From a virus, in IMG/VR virus record IMGVR_UViG_3300025132_000320, positions 1-23,045 of that record: 23,045 nt of DNA. One strand, given 5' to 3'. Within the stretch, counting starts at the first letter, position 1. Every line of letters begins with the position of its first letter. The notes under the pieces are model-generated. The model ran no database searches and was not told the origin of the DNA. It saw nothing but the letters and a program-made list of their open reading frames with translations. Made by a program: the position numbers and the translations under genes. Positions 17,475 to 23,045 of this stretch are shown one piece after another.

Positions 17475-19259
17475 ATGTCAAAAGTATTTAGACAAATTAA
17501 ATCAAATGACGTCCATCAACGACCATTTAAAGCGTACAAACATTACAAATTAAATAATTCTTTAATGTCGGTTGGATATGTAACTCATTCTGCTACATAT
17601 TATGGAGGCCGGATTGACCATAATGGAGAAATTGCATATCCTTTAAATTCTGATGGTACTAACGAACATGTTGCTTGGCATGCAATAAAACAAAAATTTT
17701 ATAGTCCTAGAACCGAATCATTACCTGAACATGTTTTGAATCCATTAAATGAAAGAACATTACACGTTTCAGCATCCACTTTAACTATACCTTATAACGA
17801 CTCCGGAGAACGTATTAAAAATGATACTATTGCAATAACTAGTAGTTGTGGTGCATTAGATGTATTTTTAGAAGATGATGGAGATGGAAATTTAATAGAT
17901 ACGAGTATAGATGCAACATCATTTGCATCATCTAGTAAAAATTTCTTTTATATGTCATTCAATGATAAATTTAATGACTATAGAGAATATAGATCTAATA
18001 ACAATGACTTTTCTCAATATGGTTTAGGAGTTTTTTCGGGTAGTTTTACATATGAATTGAGTGGTCAACAAAAGACGGCATTAAATGCTGGAAAATTTAA
18101 TATTGTTGAGGGTATAGCTGTTACAAGTAGTTCTGAGCCACATACACCTTCTGGGTTGGCTTGTAGATTTTTAGATGTGCAGGGAAGTCATATACGTATA
18201 CCTCATGAAGATATATTTGATAGTTTTGGTCATTGTGATGATTGGACTATATCATTTTGGACAAGAACTAAAGGTAATACAAGAACTGATGTAATTCTTT
18301 CTAAACATGCTTTAACATCTGAACTTAAGTATAATACAAATGATAATGTTTTAGAATTTCAAGATTTTACATTAGCTAATTTAGAAGGAACTGCTATATC
18401 TGAATCACGTGCGCGTGTGCCATTTCATGTAACATTAGCATCAAATCCTGGTAGTCAGCTTTTAGCTGTAGAAGCTAGCGATGGAACAAATAATATTGCA
18501 GGATCGATAGCTGGAGAAGATTTTCCTGCAGTATTTCAAACAAGTGCAACACCTAGCGGAAAATGGTGTCATTGGTTAATTAGAAATTCAGGCTCGTTAT
18601 TACAGGTATTTGCTAATGGTTCAACATTTGGTAGTTATTCAGGTTCATTGCCAGATCAACCAACTGCTAATAAAGCTGATATTACTATCGGAAATCGAAC
18701 TAAAGATGTTAACGAAACACAGAATGTAGATATTGCCGAAATAAGAATGTATGATTATGCTGTTAATGAAACTGGAATCCAATCATTAGCCAATAACAAT
18801 TATATATCAGCTTCATGTTATCAAACAAATATTGTAGGTAATGTATTTCATAGAAATGGTCAAATTGTTGCATCATCTCCATTACCTAAACATAATACAG
18901 GTTCTGGAATATTTAGTTCAGAACGTGATTGGAATGTACGATGGAGAGGAGTACATACTATATATGAAAATCAAGTTTTTGTACGTGTTCCAAAAGACGT
19001 ATTGAATGTATCAATTAATCCTACAGCAACATATAAACCACCTACAGATGGAGGAGATGTTTGTACTACAAATCAAAATAATGTATTGCCAGGAGAACGA
19101 AGAAAAGACTTGTTTATATCTGGTACATTAAAACCTTATATTACATCAATTGGATGTTATAATGACAAAGGCCAAATGTTAGCAGTAGCTAAATTAGCAC
19201 AACCTATACAAAAACGTGATGATATTGATATGAATTTTGTTGTTCGTTGGGACTACTAA
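17475..19259 (+). CDS. Fibre/adhesin protein with LamG-like (concanavalin) domain
   Basis: Probably part of host recognition. Residues about 228-440 match a LamG/concanavalin-like jelly roll: GSHIRIPHEDIFDSFGHCDD with WTISFWTRTKGNTRTD, then KWCHWLIRNSGSLLQVFANG, and VDIAEIRMYDYAVNETGIQS at the end. This fold often binds sugars. The N-terminal part (FRQIKSNDVHQRPFKAYKHY) is a likely virion-attachment segment. The last 40 residues (555-594) are the same module as in the upstream protein, preceded by a NVRWRGVHTIYENQVFVRVP strand pair. The start at 17475 has only a weak AGATGAT upstream, and the preceding gap is short. Sugar-binding is inferred from fold alone; no binding residue could be assigned. 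Confidence 0.75.
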   Translation: MSKVFRQIKSNDVHQRPFKAYKHYKLNNSLMSVGYVTHSATYYGGRIDHNGEIAYPLNSDGTNEHVAWHAIKQKFYSPRTESLPEHVLNPLNERTLHVSASTLTIPYNDSGERIKNDTIAITSSCGALDVFLEDDGDGNLIDTSIDATSFASSSKNFFYMSFNDKFNDYREYRSNNNDFSQYGLGVFSGSFTYELSGQQKTALNAGKFNIVEGIAVTSSSEPHTPSGLACRFLDVQGSHIRIPHEDIFDSFGHCDDWTISFWTRTKGNTRTDVILSKHALTSELKYNTNDNVLEFQDFTLANLEGTAISESRARVPFHVTLASNPGSQLLAVEASDGTNNIAGSIAGEDFPAVFQTSATPSGKWCHWLIRNSGSLLQVFANGSTFGSYSGSLPDQPTANKADITIGNRTKDVNETQNVDIAEIRMYDYAVNETGIQSLANNNYISASCYQTNIVGNVFHRNGQIVASSPLPKHNTGSGIFSSERDWNVRWRGVHTIYENQVFVRVPKDVLNVSINPTATYKPPTDGGDVCTTNQNNVLPGERRKDLFISGTLKPYITSIGCYNDKGQMLAVAKLAQPIQKRDDIDMNFVVRWDY

Positions 19260-19273
19260 TATTTATATAAAAG
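19259..19273 (+). promoter_or_regulatory. Repeated element ATATTTATATAAAAG before the endonuclease gene
   Basis: Fourth copy of ATATTTATWWAAAAG, identical over 15 bases to the copy at 1643-1657. Its first base is the last base of the upstream stop codon region, and it runs into AAGAGGA ahead of ATG 19285. It is in the 25-nt gap between the fibre gene and the nuclease gene, so a junction resolvase may be expressed with the late genes. Confidence 0.45.
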
Positions 19274-19284
19274 AGGAATAAGTT

Positions 19285-19704
19285 ATGGCATGGAGATCAA
19301 AATCCAAAGTTCGGAAGAACGCAATAAAACATGGTTATAGAAGCGGCTTTGAACATAAAGTAGCAGATCAATTAACAGAATCAAAAACTAAATTTGAATA
19401 CGAAACTACGGTTATAGATTATATCAAACCACAAACCAATCATACATATACAATTGATTTTACATTACCAAATGGTATTTTAATTGAAACAAAAGGTAGA
19501 TGGGTATTAGAAGATCGAAAAAAACATCTATTAATCAAAAAACAACATCCAGAATTAGACATAAGAATGGTATTTCAATCAGCCAAAACAAAAATAAGAA
19601 AAGGCAGTAAAACTACATATGGAATGTTTTGTGATAAGCATGATATATTATGGTCGGAAAAGACAATACCGGAAAGTTGGTTACGTGAGAAAAAAAGCCA
19701 GTAA
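19285..19704 (+). CDS. T7 endonuclease I-type Holliday junction resolvase
   Basis: Cuts branched DNA such as four-way junctions, clearing replication and recombination intermediates before packaging. The protein is 139 aa (T7 gp3: 149 aa) and aligns along almost its whole length with T7 gp3: SGFEHKV, TKFEYE, NHTYTIDFTLPNGILIETKG, DRKKHLLIKKQHPELDIRMV, and the end IPESWLRE. The four catalytic residues of T7 (E20, D55, E65, K67) are all present as E23, D58, E68 and K70, each shifted by 3, so it should be active. GAGGAA lies upstream. T4 itself uses the unrelated endonuclease VII (gp49), so this phage combines T4-type tail genes with a T7-type resolvase. Confidence 0.95.
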   Translation: MAWRSKSKVRKNAIKHGYRSGFEHKVADQLTESKTKFEYETTVIDYIKPQTNHTYTIDFTLPNGILIETKGRWVLEDRKKHLLIKKQHPELDIRMVFQSAKTKIRKGSKTTYGMFCDKHDILWSEKTIPESWLREKKSQ

Positions 19705-19835
19705 AAAACTTGAGCTTACGAGAAATTTTTAATATATTCATATTAATAAAATTTTTTATTAAATTTATTTAAGAAAAACATTATTATTGAAAGTATTGAA
19801 ATGATAATGAAATAGTATAATTAATTAATTCGCAA
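19705..19835 (+). other. 131-nt AT-rich gap between the late and replication modules
   Basis: No coding region or tRNA is visible. It is the longest non-coding stretch in the window. It holds an almost pure A/T inverted repeat, ATTAATAAAA (19742-19751) with TTTTATTAAA (19754-19763). This could be a weak terminator, a stalled-fork site or a simple composition effect. A possible -10 box lies near the right end (see 19816-19821). Confidence 0.5.
19816..19821 (+). promoter_or_regulatory. Possible sigma70-like -10 box (TATAAT) before the primase
   Basis: TATAAT lies 14 nt before ATG 19836. The best -35-like TTGAAA copies are at 19796-19801 (spacing 14, short) and 19787-19792 (spacing 23, long), so the match is weak. 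It would fit an early or middle promoter for the replication genes. No Shine-Dalgarno precedes the primase, and transcription starting near 19827 would give a very short leader. Confidence 0.25.
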
Positions 19836-20762
19836 ATGAGCAAATTCTCTATCATAAATCTTCTTGAATCTGTGTTGGGTAAAGGTAAGATTAATTCTAA
19901 TGATAACGTTGCATTCCATTGTCCATTTTGTCATCATAATAAAAAGAAGATGGAAGTTAATATTGTTACTCAATATTGGCACTGTTGGGTATGTAATGCA
20001 GCTGGAAGAAAGTTACCTATATTATTTCGTAAGTTAAATGTTCAACGAGAAAAAATATCAAAATTAATAGCATTACTTGATGATGTAGGATGGCGACCAT
20101 CGAAAACAACTACAGATACTCCGGTATTACAATTACCCGAAGGATATAGACCATTATGGAAACTACAAGAAATGAGTCCGGAATTTAGAAACGCTGTACA
20201 TTACCTTAAAGGTCGTAATATTAATATCCATGATATTCTAAAATATAGAATTGGATATTGTAGAAAAGGTCCTTATAAAGGTAAAATTATTATTCCTAGC
20301 TATGATGCAAATGGAAGCTTAAATTATTTTGTAGCACGTGCATATTATGCTGAAGATAAATTTAAACATAAGAATCCTCCGGCTTCCAAAGATATTGTAG
20401 GATTTGAATTACATATAAATTGGAATATGCCTATTATATTAGTAGAAGGAGCATTTGATGCAATCTCTATAAAAAGAAATGCTATTCCATTATTTGGTAA
20501 GACTATATCAAACACATTGAAAAGACGAATTGTAGAAAAGGGAGTAAAGGACATTTATATATGTTTAGATTTAGATGCCCGAAAACAAGCTCTCGAGACA
20601 GCACAGTATTTTATGGCAAATGGATTAAATGTATATTTTGTAGATATAACAGGAAAAGATCCTAGTGATTTAGGATTTGAAAAAATAACAAATGTGTTAA
20701 ATGAAACACATATTATGAGTGAGACAGAATTAATGGAAAAGAAGATATTATGCGCACTATAG
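19836..20762 (+). CDS. DnaG/gp61-type DNA primase
   Basis: Makes RNA primers for lagging-strand synthesis, working with the replicative helicase (not in this window). Zinc-binding domain: CPFCHH (C29, C32) and WHCWVC (C50, C53; H49 next to it). TOPRIM domain: ILVEGAFDAISIK (acid E204) and CLDLDAR (D245 and D247), the metal-binding acids. Between them is a linker and an RNA-polymerase-like segment (KGKIIIPSYDANGSLNYFVA). The length of 308 aa is close to T4 gp61 (342 aa). No clear ribosome site precedes the ATG at 19836. Its last 13 nt overlap the start of the Mre11-Rad50 gene in another frame, so the two are coupled. Confidence 0.88.
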   Translation: MSKFSIINLLESVLGKGKINSNDNVAFHCPFCHHNKKKMEVNIVTQYWHCWVCNAAGRKLPILFRKLNVQREKISKLIALLDDVGWRPSKTTTDTPVLQLPEGYRPLWKLQEMSPEFRNAVHYLKGRNINIHDILKYRIGYCRKGPYKGKIIIPSYDANGSLNYFVARAYYAEDKFKHKNPPASKDIVGFELHINWNMPIILVEGAFDAISIKRNAIPLFGKTISNTLKRRIVEKGVKDIYICLDLDARKQALETAQYFMANGLNVYFVDITGKDPSDLGFEKITNVLNETHIMSETELMEKKILCAL

Positions 20763-23045
20763 ATATTGGAATTGATAAAATAGATAAAATTTATCATATA
20801 GCAGATGTTCATGTTAGAAATGTAAAACGACATAAAGAATATCGATTAGTATTTAAACGATTATATTCCTATATAAAAAAGACAAAAACTGATAATTCTA
20901 TTATATATGTAGCTGGAGATATAGTACATGCTAAAACTGATATGTCACCAGAATTAATAGCAGTTGTATCAGATTTCTTTAAAAAATTATCAGATATAGC
21001 ACCTACATTAGTAATTACCGGTAATCATGACTGTAACTTAAATAATAGTTATAGAATGGACGCCCTCAGTCCGATCGTTAAAGCCTTGAATCATCAGAAT
21101 CTACATTATCTTAAAGACAATGGTATATATTTGATATCCGGAGTACACTTTAACGTATTATCAGTGTTCGATAAGCCAGTAGATTATATAAAAGCTGATG
21201 ATTTTGAAGGAGATTTTAAAATTGCTCTTCATCATGGTTCGGTACATAATGCTTCAACCGATGCTGGATTTACTTTAAGCAATACACATGTCACAACAAA
21301 AATGTTTGAAGGACATGATTTAGTATTATTAGGAGACATTCATAAACCACAATATTTAAATGATGAAAAAACTATAGCATATGCAGGATCATTAATTCAA
21401 CAAAATCATGGAGAAGCTTTAGGTCATGGGATAATGGTATGGGACATTGAGACTAAAAAATGTAATTTTATTGATATACCAAATGATTATGGATATTATA
21501 CGTATCAAATTGATAATGGAAAAATATTGAATCCTAGTGATAAAATACCATTACGTCCTAGATTAAGATTAAAGGTAAAAGATACCGATTCCGCAACATT
21601 AAAAGAAATAGTTGCTAAAATTAAATCTGAATATAAAGTACAAGATATTTCTATTCAAAAAATTAATGCATTAAATACTAATGATGAAAAGAAAAAAATT
21701 AATTTTGGTAATATAAGAGATGTAGAATGGCAAAACAAAGTTATAACAGAATATTTAACAGATGAATATGCATTAGATGATGAATTATTAGATACGATTA
21801 GGCATATTAATAGGACAGTACATAGTAAACTTCCGGCAAGTACATTGACTAGAAATATAACATGGCAACCTAAAAAGTTTGAATTTTCTAACATGTTTAG
21901 TTATGGAGATAATAATCAAATTGATTTTACAAACATGAATGGGTTATATGGGTTATTTGCTCCTAACGCATCTGGTAAATCAACATTGTTAGATGCTTTA
22001 TCATTTTGTTGTTTTGATAAATGTAGTCGTACCAAATATGCTAAACATGTATTAAATAATAAAAAATCTAGATTTCATTGTAAGTTCGAATTCGAGTTAG
22101 GTAAATATAAATACTTTATTGAACGTAATGCACGAAAACATAATAATGGACATGTTAAAGTAAATGTAGATTTTTGGAGAATAGACGAATCAGGAAACCA
22201 TGAAAGTTTAAATGGAGATCAAAGAGATTCTACAAATAAAATTATTCAACAATATTTAGGTACATATGATGATTTTGTTTTGACAGCATTATCACTACAA
22301 AATAACAATACTGGCTTTATTGATAAAAGTCAAAGAGAGAGGAAAGAATTGTTATCACAATTTTTAGATATTGATATATTTGAACAATTGTATCAAATTG
22401 GACATGATGATATTAGAGAAACAGCTGCTTTAATTAGAGAATATAAAAGAAAAGATTTTTCGACCGACTTATCATCAGCTAGAGATATTATAACTCAGTA
22501 TACAGGGTCTTATGAACAAATGAAGATTGATAAAAATGAACATGAAGAAATGAAAACAAATCTTAATGATATCATTTTTACTATGACAAAAGAGTTAAAG
22601 AAAGTTGATGATACATTAGCTAGTCCAGAAGATATTGATCAAGAAATTCAGAGTATAGAAGAAGATCTTGAAGACATTGTTATGTCAAGAGATACTCAAA
22701 AAGAAATGATTCGTGAACAAAAAAAGCTTATCAAAGAAACTACTCAAAAAATAAATAAGATCAATGAAAAATCTTTACAAGATGCATTAGTAGAACAAAA
22801 AGATTATCAAGACACGGTTGTTAAATTAAACAATGATCTTAAATTAAAACAATTAAAAATTCAACATGCCGAAAAAATGGTCTCTAAATTAGATAAGCAT
22901 GAATGGGATGAAGATTGTAGTTATTGTATGGCTAATCCGTGGTTACAAGAAACAAAACAAGTTGCAGATCTTTTACCTAAATTAATTGATGAAGAACAAG
23001 CTATTGAATTTGATATCAAACATTTTGAAGATGGTATTGCAAAAA
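20750..23045 (+). CDS. Mre11-Rad50 (T4 gp47-gp46) single-chain fusion, cut by window end
   Basis: One open frame of 765 codons up to the window edge, with no stop. Residues 1-370: Mre11-type phosphoesterase with motifs IADVH (D19, H21), GDIVH (D57, H60), TGNHD (N92, H93, D94), HHG (161-163) and GDIHKPQ (195-201), so the nuclease should be active. Linker about 340-375. Rad50/SbcC head from about 377: Walker A APNASGKST (404-412), then LLDALSFCCF. Q-loop at Q517 (LSLQNNNTG) and ERKELLSQFLD. Charged coiled coil from about 540. Zinc hook CSYC (C723, C726). Walker B and signature motif are expected downstream of the window. T4 encodes these as separate genes 47 and 46 in the same order. No internal ribosome site is seen near residues 370-400. 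Confidence 0.93.
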   Translation, partial: MRTIDIGIDKIDKIYHIADVHVRNVKRHKEYRLVFKRLYSYIKKTKTDNSIIYVAGDIVHAKTDMSPELIAVVSDFFKKLSDIAPTLVITGNHDCNLNNSYRMDALSPIVKALNHQNLHYLKDNGIYLISGVHFNVLSVFDKPVDYIKADDFEGDFKIALHHGSVHNASTDAGFTLSNTHVTTKMFEGHDLVLLGDIHKPQYLNDEKTIAYAGSLIQQNHGEALGHGIMVWDIETKKCNFIDIPNDYGYYTYQIDNGKILNPSDKIPLRPRLRLKVKDTDSATLKEIVAKIKSEYKVQDISIQKINALNTNDEKKKINFGNIRDVEWQNKVITEYLTDEYALDDELLDTIRHINRTVHSKLPASTLTRNITWQPKKFEFSNMFSYGDNNQIDFTNMNGLYGLFAPNASGKSTLLDALSFCCFDKCSRTKYAKHVLNNKKSRFHCKFEFELGKYKYFIERNARKHNNGHVKVNVDFWRIDESGNHESLNGDQRDSTNKIIQQYLGTYDDFVLTALSLQNNNTGFIDKSQRERKELLSQFLDIDIFEQLYQIGHDDIRETAALIREYKRKDFSTDLSSARDIITQYTGSYEQMKIDKNEHEEMKTNLNDIIFTMTKELKKVDDTLASPEDIDQEIQSIEEDLEDIVMSRDTQKEMIREQKKLIKETTQKINKINEKSLQDALVEQKDYQDTVVKLNNDLKLKQLKIQHAEKMVSKLDKHEWDEDCSYCMANPWLQETKQVADLLPKLIDEEQAIEFDIKHFEDGIAK

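Noticed and set aside
1643-19273. Minus-strand T4 late promoters (TATAAATA read on the other strand)
   Set aside because: All supported genes are on the + strand and the elements sit just before + starts; antisense promoters at exactly these places are less likely, though not excluded.
19705-19835. tRNA or small RNA in the gap
   Set aside because: No cloverleaf, GGTTCRA-like T-arm or CCA end can be made; the sequence is nearly all A/T.
21892-21940. Separate gp46 gene starting at an internal ATG (M382 or M396)
   Set aside because: No Shine-Dalgarno precedes either codon, no stop separates the two parts, and M396 would cut the first strand of the ATPase head.
1-23045. Many open frames on the minus strand and in other + frames
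   Set aside because: They lie opposite or inside strongly supported genes, lack ribosome sites and give low-complexity products typical of shadow frames in AT-rich DNA.
1-23045. CRISPR array, IS element, integrase or attachment site
   Set aside because: No regularly spaced repeats, transposase or recombinase motifs, or terminal repeats were seen.

Overview
The window is AT-rich and looks like part of the genome of a contractile-tailed, T4-related phage. It falls among the distant (far-T4, marine or uncultured) relatives rather than among close T4 relatives. All supported genes are on the + strand and are tightly packed, often with ATGA or TAATG overlaps. Many have good Shine-Dalgarno sequences (AGGAG, AAGGAG). 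No integrase, tRNA, IS element or CRISPR array is visible. The host cannot be named from this sequence; the common use of Shine-Dalgarno sites argues mildly against a Bacteroidota host.

Layout. (1) 23-1629: three small proteins, two of them with an N-terminal membrane segment, then a gp55-like late sigma factor that carries an AT-hook-like motif. (2) 1666-4862: a conserved small protein, a gp5/VgrG-type spike without lysozyme, a hydrophobic Pro/Gly/Ala-rich protein, a small unknown protein, and a gp25 (W-like) sheath-initiator protein. (3) 4874-15410: the baseplate wedge, with gp6 (J-like), a DNRLRE-like adaptor protein, an 893-residue unknown, and a 1602-residue protein with a P2 I/gp7-like segment plus a lectin-like region. 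(4) 15471-19259: three tail or fibre decoration proteins. Two of them end in the same 40-residue module, and one has a LamG-like domain. (5) 19285-23045: DNA processing, with a T7-type endonuclease I (Holliday junction resolvase), a DnaG/gp61-type primase, and the standout gene: one reading frame that fuses the Mre11 nuclease (T4 gp47) to the Rad50 ATPase (T4 gp46). It is cut off by the window end.

How the parts work together. The sigma factor probably directs late transcription of the virion block. A 15-base element, ATATTTATWWAAAAG, lies just before four genes (starts 1666, 3805, 15471, 19285), each time in one of the few larger gaps, and is the best candidate for the phage's own regulatory signal. 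Regions 2-4 build the tail tip, wedges and fibres. Region 5 would supply lagging-strand priming, end processing for recombination-dependent replication, and branch resolution before packaging.

The most unusual finding is the Mre11-Rad50 fusion. All the phosphoesterase motifs, the Walker A motif, a Q-loop and the CxxC zinc hook lie in one uninterrupted frame. The order matches T4 genes 47-46, as expected if the stop codon between two adjacent genes was lost.
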